In this document: piece after piece, positions 46,139-58,443 of the stretch
Layout of the letters: each line of letters begins with the position of its first letter
How positions within the stretch are numbered: the stretch's first letter is position 1
NCBI GenBank assembly: GCA_963556255.1
Contig: OY744613.1
Coordinates: 51,389,949 to 51,453,948, forward strand
From: Allolobophora icterica
Taxonomy: Eukaryota; Annelida; Clitellata; Crassiclitellata; Lumbricidae
Reading direction: 5' to 3'
DNA length: 64,000 nucleotides
Notes under the pieces: generated by a model
Told to the model about the DNA's origin: nothing
The model's database searches: none
What the model saw: only the letters and a program-made list of their open reading frames with translations
Translations under genes and position numbers: made by a program

Positions 46139-47999
46139 GCGATAGAATCTTGAGTGTAAGATTTAGAGGAAAAAAGGTTAACACAACTATTATACAGATA
46201 TATGCTCCAACATCGATAGCAACAGAAGAAGAACACGATAGTTTCTATAATGATTTGCAGAGTACAATGGATAGAACTCCGAAGGGAGACGTACTGATAA
46301 CCATGAGGGACTTTAACGCGAAGGTGGGGCAATGCAAAGGAGATGATAGAGGAACAATAGGTGTTCATGGACTGGGTGAACAGAATGAAGCTGGGGAAAG
46401 ACTTGTTGAATTCTGCAAAGGGAATGACTTGAGAATCATGAATACATGTTTTTAACAGCCAAAGAGAAGACTGTACACATGGACGTCACCGAATGGGAAA
46501 TATAGGAATCAGATTGATTACATTTTGGTAAATAAAAGATGGAACAGCACGATAAGAGATGTGAGAACTAGACCAGGAGCGGATTGTGGTACCGACCATG
46601 AGCTACTGGTAGCAACACTGAAAACGAAATTAAAAAAGCTGAAGAAAGGAGATCGAATGACTAGATACGACTGCAAGGGCAGTCGTACACCGGAATACAG
46701 GATGGAAATAAAGAATCGATTTGAAGTACTTGAGAGAGATGAGATAGAGGCAGAAGATGATTCGAACAACATATGGGAGAGAATGAAGAAAACCATAGTT
46801 GAAGTTGCTGAGAAACATATCCCAAAGAAGAAGAAAATCACAACTACAACTTGGTTGTCGAGAGAAGCTGTGGGCATGGCAGCGGACAGGAAGGCTGCAA
46901 AGAAAGCAGGCGACAAAGTTAAGGTAAGGGCACTGAATAGTGCCTTCCAAAAACAAGCACGGGAAGATAAAGAAAAACATTTAAATGAAATGTGCAAAGA
47001 AATGGAAGATGAAGGAAGGAAAGGGAGAGCCAAAGAATTGTTTTCAAAAGTAAAGGAAATAACGGGAAAATTCACACATAGAATGGGCTCAATGAAGACA
47101 GGAGATGGAAACGTAATCTGCGATGAAGAGAAGATGAAGAAAAGATGGAAAGAATACATAGAAGAGTTATATAGTATAGATAAACGAGTCAAAAAAGAAC
47201 AAATTGATGTTACAGGCTATGAAAAGGAACCGGAGGTTATGGAAGCAGAGGTAGAATGGGAAATAAAACAACTCAAGGATAATAAGGCACCGGGTCATGA
47301 TGGAATACCTATAGAACTGATAAAAGCAGGGGACGATGCAATGATAAAAACAATAAAAAAATTATGCAATCAAATATGGCAACTGGAGAATGGCCGAATG
47401 ATTGGAAGAAGTCGATCCTCATACCGATATTCAAGAAAGGCGACGCGAGGGAATGCGAAAATTACAGGACGATAGCAATAATATCACACACTAGTAAAAT
47501 ATTACTGAAAATAATTCAGAAAAGAATGGAAAGCACAATAGAGAGGGAACTTCCGGTGAACCAGGCTGGTTTTAGGAAATCACGAGGAGCTAGAGACCAT
47601 ATTGCCAACTTAAGGTGGATAATGGAACGGCAAAGGGAGTATGGACAAGAGGTGCACATCTGCTTCATTGATTATAGTAAGGCATTCGACTGCATTAACC
47701 ACGATTTAATGTGGAAAACCCTACTTGAGATGGGATTTCCGAAACTCTTGATATGGCTATTAAGGGGACTATATGAAGATCAGATAGCGGTGATAAGAAC
47801 AGAATACGGAGTCACTGATGAATTCAACATCAAGAAAGGGGTGAGACAGGGATGCATTTTGTGTCCATTCCTGTTTAACTTATATGCTGAAAGAATAATG
47901 AGAATGGCGGAAATGGAAGGGGCAAAAGAGGGAGTAAAAATTGCGGGAAGGACATTGAATAATCTTAGATATGCAGATGATACAACACTAACGGCAACA
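46139..47999 (+). pseudogene. RTE-like LINE, 3' part (endonuclease end and reverse transcriptase)
   Basis: Continuation of the frame cut at 40576. First comes the end of the endonuclease (46140-46640: IQIYAPTS, FNAKVG, DYILVNKRW, GTDHELLVA), with a TAA at about 46453 and a small frame change. A basic linker follows, then the reverse transcriptase (47200-47999: NKAPGHDGIP, FRKSRGARDHI, catalytic FIDYSKAFDCIN, GVRQGC, and LRYADDTTL at about 47968-47994). A frame change lies near 47380. The frame ends abruptly at about 48000 against the gypsy-type fragment. Confidence 0.87.
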
Positions 48000-48000
48000 A

Positions 48001-51000
48001 GGCCGCCGGCCCTTCAATCGTCAGCCAGCAGCAGCAACGGTCTGAACAGAACCGACCGATGGAACCGAAGAAGTCGTCGCCAACCACACAGCACGGCCAA
48101 GGCTGCCAAACCGTGCGAGTAATAACGCCATCTACATACGAGGTATAGTCAACGGACGACCGCAGACATGCCTGATTGACACCGGATCAGAAGTAAGCCT
48201 GGTGCCATATTCTACTATTGAAGGGTTAAACTTACGTCCTTGCAATCGTTTTTTGATGGCTGCTAATGGGTCTGATATACGGGTCCTTGGAGAAGTAAAC
48301 ATACCGATTAAAATTCGATAGGGTTTTGAAATCAACACGGCCTTTCTGGTATCTGACCAGATGGTGGAACCCATGTTAGGTATGGATTGGTTAAGGGAAC
48401 ACCGATGTCGCTTAGGTTTTGGTGCTGGGGCCCTGTTTGTTGGCCGTCGGCGTGTTTCCCTTGTAAGAGGCAATGGGTCCATGTGGTGTCGGCGCGTGAT
48501 CGTTGCCGAAGAGGTTGTGGTATTCCCTAAGTGCCAACAGGATGTGTCAGTGAAGATGCAGTATGGGGATTTGGCTACTAAGGCGCCTGCATGGATGACT
48601 GAGGCCGCGGAGGTCCAGCCTGGCGTTCACTTGGCCCGAGTAGTGGTGGGAGAGTGTGCAGATACGACCCAGGTAAGGGTGGTGAATCTTAGTGAAGACC
48701 CGGTTAGGCTAAGTAAGGACCAAGTGCTAGGAGATTTACATCCAGTAGAGGTTGAACATAGCAGAGTTAGTAAGGAAGGTAGAGGTCAGGCTAAGGGTGA
48801 TTTTTCCCTTGACTCTCTGCTGGAAGATCTTCCGGAAGAGGTGAGGCCGGATGATCGCGTACTGCTGCGAAACTTTTTGATAGAATACAAGGATATATTT
48901 TCGGCAACAGAAAGAGATCTTGGTAGGACGACTGTGACTACACATAAGATAGACACCGGTGATGCAAGACCGGTACGACAGCCTTTAAGACGACAGCCAT
49001 TGCCGTATAGGGTTACTATAGACGAGCATTTAGATAGTATGTTGGCTGCTGGGACTATTGAACCTGCTGTTAGTGAATGGGCAGCCAATGTAGTGTTAGC
49101 ACGTAAGAAGGATGGTACTTTGAGATTCTGCATTGACTACAGGCAGTTGAACGATAGGACTAAGAAGGATTCGTATCCGCTTCCTCGGCTTGATGAATGT
49201 TTGGACGCACTTGCTGGTGGGGGGTGGTTTAGCACCCTGGATTTACGTAGCGGCTATCATCAGGTGGCTTTGGACCAGAAGATGCGGACAAGACTGCCTT
49301 CGTTACACGACGGGGTATCTTTCGATAGAACGTGATGCCGTTCGGGCTCTGTAATGCGCCGAGCACGTTTCAGAGGCTGATGGACATTGTCCTCTCTGGG
49401 TTAAACTTCGAGATCTGCCTAGTTTATCTGGATGATGTAATCATTTTCGGGAATACAATAGAACAGCACCTAGAGCGGCTGAAGCAAGTGTTCCAGCGGT
49501 TAAGGGAGGCTAATCTTAAGCTTAAGCCTAGCAAATGCTGTTTACTGCGCAAGGCAGTCAATTTCCTAGGCCACATTGTTACGCCGGAAGGGGTGTCGAT
49601 GGACCCGTCCAAGATACAGGATGTTGTTGAGTGGCCGGTCCCTCAAAGGTTGAAGGATGTACGAGCATTCGTAGGGTTATGCTCGTACTATCGACGCTTC
49701 ATTCGTGATTTTTCAATGATGGCGGCACCGCTGTTTGCCTTGACGAAGAAAGGTAGGGCTTTCATATGGGACTTGACCTGCCAGGAAGCGTTTGATCGGT
49801 TGAAAACCGTATTGACAACAGCACCTATTTTGGCATCGCCTCGGGACGAAGGAGTTTACGTGCTAGACTGTGACGCATGTGATTTAGGCATAGGAGCAGT
49901 TTTGTCTCAACGCATTGAAGGTGAGGAAAGGGTAATAGCTTACGGCAGTCGTCTTCTTTCCAACGCCGAGAAGAATTACTGTGTTACTCGTAAGGAGTTG
50001 CTAGCGATAGTATACTTTACGAAGTCGTATACACAGTATTTGTTGGGTCGCCCGTTTGTGTTAAGAACTGACCATGCTGCTTTGCAATGGCTTCAACGCA
50101 CGCCGGAACCTATTGGTCAACAGGGGCGTTGGTTGGAGAGGTTGGCTGAGTTTGAATTCCAGATAATGCACAGGCCCGGTCGACAACATGGAAATGCAGA
50201 TGCACTTTCCCGTAAGCCATGTCGACAATGCGGTTATGAAACTTGGGGTGAAGTAGCCGCGGTGACCGAAGTGGCGGGGCCTAGTGTAACAGATGGTGAG
50301 CCTGGACCACCGGATTCGTTAGAAAAGGCACAAGAGGAAGACCCGGACCTTGGTATGGTGAGGTCATGGCTGAAAGAAGGCGGGCAGGTGCCCGATCTTG
50401 TACAAATTTTGTATGAGAACGCAGCCATAAAGACGTATTGGCATCAACGAGAACAATTGTATTTGCTGGAAGGTGTGTTGTATCGTAAGACGACAGATAA
50501 CGTAGAGTAGCTAGTAGTGCCTAAGGCCTAACGGGAAGAGTTTTTGAGACTGGCTCATACGGGTATTACGGGAGGTCACTTAGTTGTCCGACGCACGAGA
50601 TGGCAAGTGCGACGTAGAGCGTACTGGGTAGGTTGGTCTAAAGAGACCAAACGCTTCTGTCAGCGTTGCTTTCAATGCGCCCAGTATCACCGCGACAACC
50701 TCCTCGGCAGGGCCCGCTGCAACCTCTTCCTTGTGGGGAACCCTTCGAGAGACTTAGCCTAGATATAACCGGTCCTCACCCAAGGAGCCGTCGGGGTCAT
50801 GTTAACATTTTAACGGTCATGGACAACTTCACTAAGTTTGTCGAGGCAATTCCCATGGATAACCAGGAAGCGATATCGGTGGCCAGAGCATTGGTTGAAA
50901 TGTTATTGTACGGTACGGGGCCCCGTTGCAAATACTTACCGATCAGGGGACAAATTTTGACGGGCATCTGTTTCGGGAGCTGTGTAGACTTTTGGGTATT

Positions 51001-51702
51001 GATACGGTCAGAACCTCTAGTTACCACCCAAGCGGGAATGGGATGATCGAGAGGTTTCATAAAACCTTGAACGCGATGTTGGGGAAGGTTATCTGCAGCC
51101 ATCAGAGGGATTGGGACGAAGTTTTGCCCCATATCCTTGCCGCCTACCGGGCGTCGCTGCATGAAACGACGGGTTTCAGTCCGAACTTTCTCATGTTCGG
51201 TCGCGAAACGAGAGTACCACTGGACCTTGTCTATGGACGACCTCCCGACGCCGGCCATACGGATGCCACCTACGTTGATTATGTGGAGAAACTGGCGGAA
51301 CGATTTGAAACGGCATATTGTTTTGTACGAGAACAGTTGAAAGTATCGGCGGAACGACGTCGTCACACTTACGACCTACGAGTTCGTCCCGCTCAGTTCA
51401 AGGCTGGCGACCGTGTATTCTACTTCAATCCGAGACGATATCGTGGCCGCACTCCGAAATGGACGCGTATGTATACGGGTCCTTTTGCTGTGGTGGAACA
51501 GCGAGGTGCAGTGAACTATGTCCTACGGAAAACGCCAAATTCTCGACCGTTCACAGCACATGTCGATAAGTTGAAGCGTTGTTTTGAAGAAGAAGAAGCT
51601 TATAAGGAAGAGAATACGACTAGCGAGCAACCGGCGAATACTGCGATTGACTGCGGTCGACCGCGACGTGAAACTCGCAGGCCGGTGCGGTACCGCTTGT
51701 AG
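48001..51702 (+). pseudogene. Ty3/gypsy-type pol, broken
   Basis: In order: an aspartic protease (LIDTGSEVSLVPYS at 48172), reverse transcriptase (49100-49500, with FSTLDLRSGYHQV and the catalytic YLDDVIIF at 49422), RNase H (starting about 49850) with HADALSR-like end, the HHCC integrase finger (about 50540-50690) and an integrase core. The core holds DITG (about 50760), TDQG (50935) and E in MIERFHK, plus a GPY/F-type end (YTGPFAVVEQ at 51475). Breaks: TAG at about 48320, a frameshift near 49325, a stop at 50508, further stops near 50530 and 50760, and a frameshift near 50925. The gag and the 5' LTR are missing, and it starts against a LINE. Confidence 0.88.
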
Positions 51703-51964
51703 TGACGGAAGTGATGTTAGAAGATGCTGGTTTCCGAAGTGACACGGATATAAAGTTTAACCAGTAAAAACAGAATGAATGAGTTTGGCATTTATTGCGA
51801 TCCTCGGAGTGCGAGGTATCTGAAGTGTTTTTGTTGTGTTACAAGACTAGTGGAGTAGGAAGTGCTGAGAATTGCGACTTTTTTGTTGTGACCACTTTTG
51901 TTCTTTTTGTGATGGAATTTTATTTCAAGGGTGAGGACACCCTTTTCGCCTGGAGGGAGGAAGA

Positions 51965-52856
51965 TGTAGCGGATTTTGGCGCTCCATAAATGATAACAAA
52001 CCTAATTGAACCTAATGGGTCCCAGGGAGGTCCACAGAGATCCTAGGTACCTCACGGAGGTCATGGGCGGAGCCTAAGAGGGCTCCCATGCTAGAGACAT
52101 AGGGACCCGAGGTATCTCCCTGAGGTCCACAGAGATCCTCGGTACCTCACGGAGGTCATGTGCGGAGCCTAAGAGTTGTGGCGCGAACAGAGGTACCTCA
52201 CAGAGGTCATGGGCGGAGCCAAAGGGTCTTGGCGCGAACCGAGGTATCCCACTGAGGTCCATGGGCGGGGCTTAAGGGTTCCATGTAAAGAGACATAGGG
52301 ATCCGAGGTGCCTCACTGAGGTCCGTGGGCGGAGCAACCCGAGAGGAGGAGTTGGAGTAGGGGTTGCGAAGGGGATTGTTGGCGCCACAAACCGATATAA
52401 AAGGGGGCTTGCGCAGGGCTCTGGGGAGTCAGTGGAGTCAGTCTTTTCTGTAGTGCGGTATTGCGCGTTCTGTTGGGGTTTTGTTCTCGGGTTTGGTAGT
52501 GCAGTTCTGTGAGTTGATTATTGCGTTGTCAGTAGTTTTATAGTTTTGTTCGTCCATTATCTGGATTATTGGTGTGCGTTGAGTGTGATCGTTATTGAGG
52601 CTGTTTTAAATCTTTTGAATCGATCTGGAATATATTTTGTCTGGCGAGAGCCTAAAGGAAATTCAGTTCATTTGGAATAAAAGAAAAGTGTTTCACAAAT
52701 TACTCGTCTGATCACATGTGTTCAAGAAGTCAGTCGGTCGGACTTGCTTAAGTCCTTCGACAAAAATCGGAGGCCTTATCCACGCGTAGTAGCAGTAGGA
52801 ATACCATCACCACTGCCGCGCCTGACAGAGAGACACAGAGAGCCATTTTCGCCACA
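51965..52856 (+). mobile_element. 3' LTR of the gypsy-type element
   Basis: A purine tract GGAGGGAGGAAGA (51952-51964) directly precedes TGTAGCGGATTTTGGC. The other end, GCCATTTTCGCCACA, is its imperfect inverse, so the 892-base LTR has TG...CA ends. The U3 part holds five copies of a GAGGTCATGGGCGGAGCC-type motif (about 52057, 52152, 52203, 52254, 52317). A TATA box is at 52396 and an AATAAA signal at 52676. The matching 5' LTR is not in the window. Confidence 0.75.
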
Positions 52857-52989
52857 TTTTTAACTATGAAATCAATACCGAGTTAAGCATACTTCATAAA
52901 TTTTTATCTCATGCTTGGATCGCTTTGCAAATCGATATCGCAAACTGCAAATATTCACGGACGCCACTTTGCTAGATAAGCTTAGTCGT

Positions 52990-53152
52990 ATGCATATTAA
53001 TGAGTACTGCGCCTGATATGGCTGGCGTCACGTGACCTGTTTTAATGGCCCTGATAGGCTGAATGTATGCATATTCAAGATCATTTGCGACTGAAGTTTA
53101 TGAATATTAATGACATCCTTGTACAACGGTGGGAATCGGAAACACGCGCGCC
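52990..53152 (-). repeat. Inner inverted block of outer arms, AT/octamer part (right)
   Basis: Reverse complement of 17214-17345: TATGCATATTAATGA, ATGCATATTCAAGATC, TTTATGAATATTAATGA and ATCCTTGTACAACGGTGGGA in the matching order. An E-box, GTCACGTGAC, lies at about 53028. Divergence is greater than in the short outer motifs. Confidence 0.7.
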
Positions 53153-53480
53153 GCCGAATGGTCGCTTGAGATTGCGTGGTCGTTGACTTGGTTTTTGTAT
53201 TTTGGTCTTAATTTAATTTCTCTTATTATATGACAATAGTTACAGCGTCAGAGATTGAACATCCAGGTAAGAGAAGTAATAAAATACGCTAAGATTCAAG
53301 GCTAGCTCCATCGTGGACGATATACGCTAAAATACACACTTAACCGGGATGCGCTAAAATACACACTTAACCGGGATTTATTAACATAATTGCTGAAATT
53401 GAAGCATGATTCATGAAAAAAAAGGTTTCTCATGAATCCAGCGTCCATTTCAAATGACCAAGTGCGTGTTTCCGAGATTA

Positions 53481-53548
53481 AAATAATTTAGCAACCTAAA
53501 CTTCTCTTAAGGAATTTAGCAACCTAAACTACAGGATTACCGTAAAAC
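53481..53548 (-). repeat. Inner inverted block of outer arms (right)
   Basis: Two copies of AATTTAGCAACCTAAACT (about 53486 and 53513), the second followed by ACAGGATTACC, the inverse of 16750-16826. Confidence 0.75.
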
Positions 53549-53894
53549 TTTGGGAATATAGGTAATAATTCACAAATTTTTAATTTCCGTCCCGTTTTAT
53601 TATCAGAATTCTATATCACCAACAATAATATGCCTATTATACCACATTATCGCCCACCGTACCTAATATTGTATTTTAAAACAAAATCAAATAAAAAAAA
53701 AACTTACGAGCAACTTCCTTACCGCTGAAACGATATTTTGTTCGTCGTTTTCCTTCCATTCCGACAGATTACAGTCGCTATTTATTGTAAATAATACTGC
53801 ATTTGTTACTTCTTATAATTATACGAAACGTGCTATAAACCGTAGATACGATGAATGTGCACAGATAACGTTTGCTTATGCGCGACGTAAAACT

Positions 53895-54104
53895 GGACAG
53901 ATCTCGTATGTACATACGAGGTCTGTGACAAGCTGTAAAAGATACGATATTCAGATTCTGAACGATAACTGACTGCTTATTCATCGTATGGACATGCGAG
54001 CTTTGTCAGGTTGTGTAAAATAAAAATACGCATCGAATAGCGTCAAAAAGTAAAATTCTGAAAAAATCGTAGATACGAGGTTTGTGAAGTTGACCCTCGA
54101 TATG
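53895..54104 (-). repeat. Right outer inverted end with iterated motif
   Basis: The terminal block TACGAGGTTTGTGAAGTTGA through CCCTCGATATG (54074-54104) is the inverse of the left end at 13241. Diverged repeats GTACATACGAGGTCTGTGACA (about 53911) and GGACATGCGAGCTTTGTCAGG (about 53990) precede it. The three copies have a similar spacing of about 80 bases. Confidence 0.65.
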
Positions 54105-54116
54105 TACATTGTACAC

Positions 54117-54720
54117 CTCCAACTGTGTACATACGCTTGATGCACCCTCCCCAAATCGTGCGTGATAGTCTATTAATAACAGTCAGAGTGGCATACAAGT
54201 GACATCTCTCCCACAGTCTTCCTACTTGTCTGAATGATAACTGAAACACTGAACCGTCTCTCTTTTGAAGGTCAATCCATTTAGCTTATTTTTTATTACT
54301 AATTAGAATATAGAAGAAGAGCAGCATGACGTGTTAGTGACTTTTCTTAGCCTCGGCATATAAGGGTGCGTGGCCAGTCCTCTCCCTCGTCATCTCATCT
54401 TCCCACTGACAGTGCGCGGTCACAGTACTCGTTATCGCTGATTTGGCTAGGGGGCGCAAGTGGTGCAGAAATTATATTTGGAAAATGGAACAATTTATTT
54501 TATTAAGAAATTGTACTCTGCATGTGAACACTTCAGTTATTAGTGATTCCTGTTTAGATTAATATTTTCATTTTATTTTTTTCATGTCGTATTTTGCTCA
54601 AATAGAAGACTATTAGAATTATTGAAATTTTCTTAAAGTGTATAATTAGTGATTTAATTTTGTTTGTCTGATTCATTAAAAAATTTCAAAGTCAAAAAAG
54701 AAACCTTAAGATATACTTAA
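54117..54720. repeat. Long direct repeat, copy 1
   Basis: Begins CCAACTGTGTACATACGC directly next to the right outer end. The same about 600 bases recur at 63483 to the window end. The part from about 54308 on, with AGCCTCGGCATATA and CATCTCATCTTCCCA, is also related to 54785-54960, so it includes SINE sequence. Confidence 0.85.
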
Positions 54721-54784
54721 GATAGAGTTTAACTGATTCTGTTGTAGTGTAACTTAGGTTTATTTTAGTACTTTAGAATTCTAG

Positions 54785-55050
54785 CATAGAAGAAGAGAAG
54801 CAGAGCAGTATGAAGTGCTAGCGACTTCATTTTCTTAGCCTCGGCATATAGGGGCGGGTGGCCAGCCATCTCCCTCGCCGTCTCATCTTCCCAGCGACAG
54901 TGGATGGCCAGTGTACTCATTATAGCTGAGTTGGCTAGAGGTACAGGTGGTGGAGAAATCTCGAACCAAATTTCTGCCCTGACTGGAAGTTGAACCCTTG
55001 ACCTTTCGGTTAACAGCCCAGAGTCCTAACCACTACACTATCTCGCACCT
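54785..55050 (-). mobile_element. tRNA-derived SINE, minus strand
   Basis: In minus orientation the head (about 55050-54970) contains an A-box-like TAGTGTAGTGGTTAGGAC and a B-box-like GGTTCAACTTCC. It is followed by a body shared with the direct repeats at 54308 and 63670. It cannot be a functional tRNA gene because the stems do not pair well and a non-tRNA body follows. Confidence 0.7.
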
Positions 55051-55227
55051 CTAATTATAGCATAGCAGAGCATAAATGAGTCATAACTCTGAGTCATAAA
55101 TTGACAGTACCAGCGCATCTTGATAAGCCCCCAGCTTTCTACAGACTGCCCATATTTCTACACATCATGCAGCTCCGGTATAAGAATAACTAAAAAAAAT
55201 AGTAATAATTACTAGTATTGTTATATA

Positions 55228-55809
55228 CAGTGTTGGGTAAACTCACACAAGAAATGAGTTAAATCAAACCTCAACTCACGCACCTCAAAATGAGTTTAAA
55301 CTCAAACTCAACTCATCCTAAGTGAAATGAGTTAACTCAAACTCACATGTTATATGAGTTAACTCATAAACTCACACGTTTCATACTAGCACGTTCTAAT
55401 CGAGCAACAATTTTTCCATCACGCCTACTTGTAACAGAAAAATATTTTCCATCAAGAATACACGGTACTTCAGCCATGTTGTTCTTAACTGTTCACAATA
55501 TACAAAATATGCAGTGCTTAAATACTGTCCGCTAGCAGAGTTTACGACCCTCTCTGCCGGCACCACTCACCAGTATGGAAAGCCGACGATATATAAAAAG
55601 GCTTGTTTCAACATAATATGTGCCGAGTGCCGAAGAGTGAGTTGAGTTTAAAATTATTGACAGTTACAACTCAAACTCACAAAAAATATGAATTAACTCA
55701 AACTCATAACTCACACTCTTTAAGGTGAGTTAACTCAAACTCATAAATCACAGCAAGTGAGTTAACTCGTGAGTTTAAACTCATATGAGTTAACTCATAC
55801 CCAACACTG
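55228..55809 (-). mobile_element. hAT-type MITE, CAGTGTTGGGTA ends (copy 2)
   Basis: Inverted relative to the copy at 6462 and almost the same length (582 bases). Ends CAGTGTTGGGTA and CCCAACACTG are flanked by the perfect 8-bp duplication GTTATATA (55220-55227 and 55810-55817). The short transposase first-exon frame is also kept on the minus strand (start near 55478). Confidence 0.93.
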
Positions 55810-55819
55810 GTTATATAGT

Positions 55820-58440
55820 AGTCAAAATAAGATAATTGTAATAATTACGAGAGCAAGAGTAATAATACTTGCAATGATGTTACAAGTGAAATAAGAAAAT
55901 AGGCCTGCGGTTAGCTTTGACCCATGAAATAACCAATTTCAAATAGGCCTATGTCTGATGGTGCCTAAGGAGCTTGAAAGCGACGACTCAATGCCTCTGT
56001 GAGATTTCCTAGATACATACGTACATTTATTTATGTACATGCATAACAAACTAGTCATCTATTAATCTTTGCTTCAATTATAGAAGTCGTCAGTAGCCTA
56101 TCCTTTCTAGTCATAGTCTTCTAGTTTGTCTATTAGATATAATTTAAGTTAAGATGTAGCGTAAAGGACAGCTAATAATTATAGTAAGCTGAGGTAACTA
56201 AAGTCGACTTTGATTGTCAACACTTGAAACCAATGAATAAAGTTAATGCGAGGTAATCGATTCCGCTTTCCGCAGCCTTTGCTCAGCACAAAGAAGTCTA
56301 TCAGAAGCATAACAGATAATCACATAACTTCTAATAATTGCCTTTACGATAATTATTAGGCCTATCGTAAAGGCATAATTCCATGTAATAGGGGCCTGTT
56401 TTCATCAATCATCCAACTTCTAGTTTGAGTTTTACTATGAAGAATGTTCCTACGCGGTAATTTAGCAACCTAAACTACAGTTTTACCTAAATTCTATTTT
56501 AGCTACTAAAAGGTGCGAACCAAGTGCCCTATATTAAGTACAGTAGACAGTAATATAAAATTATGGGCTGCTAGAGGAGATAAGACTTCAAGTCTCCAAT
56601 ATGCCTTCTGTGCAAAGGAGTATTCAACACCACGCGTGATCTTTCACTGTACAACTGCAAAGCAGTGCTTTTTCCTATAAACCAAAATCAGAAACTGAAC
56701 AATTATGGGAGGGCTACGTCGAGGGGTTTGCGGAGGGGTCTTGGTGAGACCCTCCACAAGAAAACTTTGGACGTCACATTTGCATTATGAAATGGTAGGC
56801 CTACAATTCCTCCATTAGAACTTAGATGGCAGATAGAGTTAGACACTAATCAATTTCTGTAAAATATATTAAAATAACTAAATTATTTTTAATTATAAAA
56901 AAGGTGCCGGATCGCCGTTCCGTAGCGTTCGAGCAGAAAAAAAGCACTGGCAACAAGTGACTCAAAGCCAGAATTTATTCTAGGCCTAACATATATAATA
57001 GCGTAGTAGGCCTACATTCATTCATGCATTCATTTTAGCGCCCCCTAAAGTTACCTACTCAGAAGAGCTCGCAACCCAACGATGGCAATATAGGCCTATG
57101 CACCGACACATTGCAGAATTTTGGATGGGCGATAAAAAATATAGCTCAAACTAGAAGCTGGATGATCGACTAAAATATTTCATGTAGCCAAAATATATAA
57201 ACTAGAGATTGAATGATTGTATATATTTGAATGCGAATATAATACATAGAAATAATTTACTAACCTGAAAATCATACACACAATTTACCAAAGTAAACTA
57301 CGGTTTTAACGAAAAGAAATGATTGCCCGACGTCGATTAGTTGTTCAAATTAAAAGAATAATTACTGATGCAAAGTCTGTAAAGATATACTGAACCAACA
57401 TATAGCCTATGTAACGGCGTGGATTTCAACTTCTCCAATAGACTGCAATTTTAATTTTCAGGTATACACAAAGTTCCCGTGACACGAAGCCTTTGATGAA
57501 ATGTTAATTTATGACGGTTCTATTTAGTATTTGTAATCGTAAATTTAGAATATCTTAAGTGCTACTCTATAGCTAAGCGCATGAATGGCGCTATAAAAAT
57601 CGACCAGATTAGTCGGTAGAGGACACGACAGATTTTTATGTTATCCAATTTTATTTCAAGCATTTTCTTTTCAATTTACGCCATTTTCAGAAAACTAAGA
57701 AGAAAATGGTATGTTACAAATTGCATTCTTTTGCGGGTAATGCTTTCGAAAGACCTTCATATTTCATATCCTTATTATACAGTTTTTTTAATAGATTTTA
57801 TAGTTGGAGTACATTATCTGCAAATTGCAGTTTTGTCCAGCTGAAATCCTGCTTGTAGGACATAATCCATCCGGATATAATTCCCAGATTTTGCGTAAGT
57901 TATAATCCCCCACTCCCGGACAAAATTCTCCTGTACAATTAACCTCTTTCTGCTTTGCTAATTGCGTCTGTGGGTTAATAGTGCCACATCAACCAACGCT
58001 AAATAGTCTTATTGTGGACCAATTATAGTCGTGGTCTGTTTACGGCGAACGTGTACAATCTTGGTGCCCAACCCTAGCCCTGAATTTTTAAATCCAGCTT
58101 CCATTCGGAGGTATAACTTTTGTACTCGCACAAATACACAGGCTACACTATCCCTAAGCCCTAACCGATGCAAAGACACACACCCAGTTAGTACATAGGC
58201 GGCACCAAGATTGTACATGTTTGCCCTGTCCACTTGGGACTACATACAAATCTACATAAAGTCATCTCAATAAATTAGTCATTCTCCAAAAAAGGATGTC
58301 AATACCCCCTATAGAGTACATACTGTGCAGTACTTCCGCGACCACGGTTTCTTTAAGAGTGATAAAATCTGGAGCATTGCAAACAGGGAGGTTCATGTAT
58401 CGCTATGATCATTGCCTTTTACCAATTATCTTCAACAACT
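55820..58440. other. Intergenic, little recognised
   Basis: AT-rich with frequent TAGGCCTA words. Contains the hairpin at 56340 and one AATTTAGCAACCTAAACTACAG block (about 56459) related to the outer arms. No supported gene. Confidence 0.45.
56340..56374. repeat. Hairpin with 12-bp arms
   Basis: GCCTTTACGATA and its perfect inverse TATCGTAAAGGC, separated by 11 bases that contain TTAGGCC. Could be a snap-back or the stem of a transcript; nothing further is supported. Confidence 0.75.
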
Positions 58441-58443
58441 TCT

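Noticed and set aside
53232..53268. First exon starting ATGACAATAGTTAC before GTAAGAG in the right outer arm
   Set aside because: Only 12 codons; no further exon could be connected, so the case is too weak.
54970..55050. Functional tRNA gene (minus strand)
   Set aside because: A and B boxes are present, but stems are not complementary and a SINE body follows.
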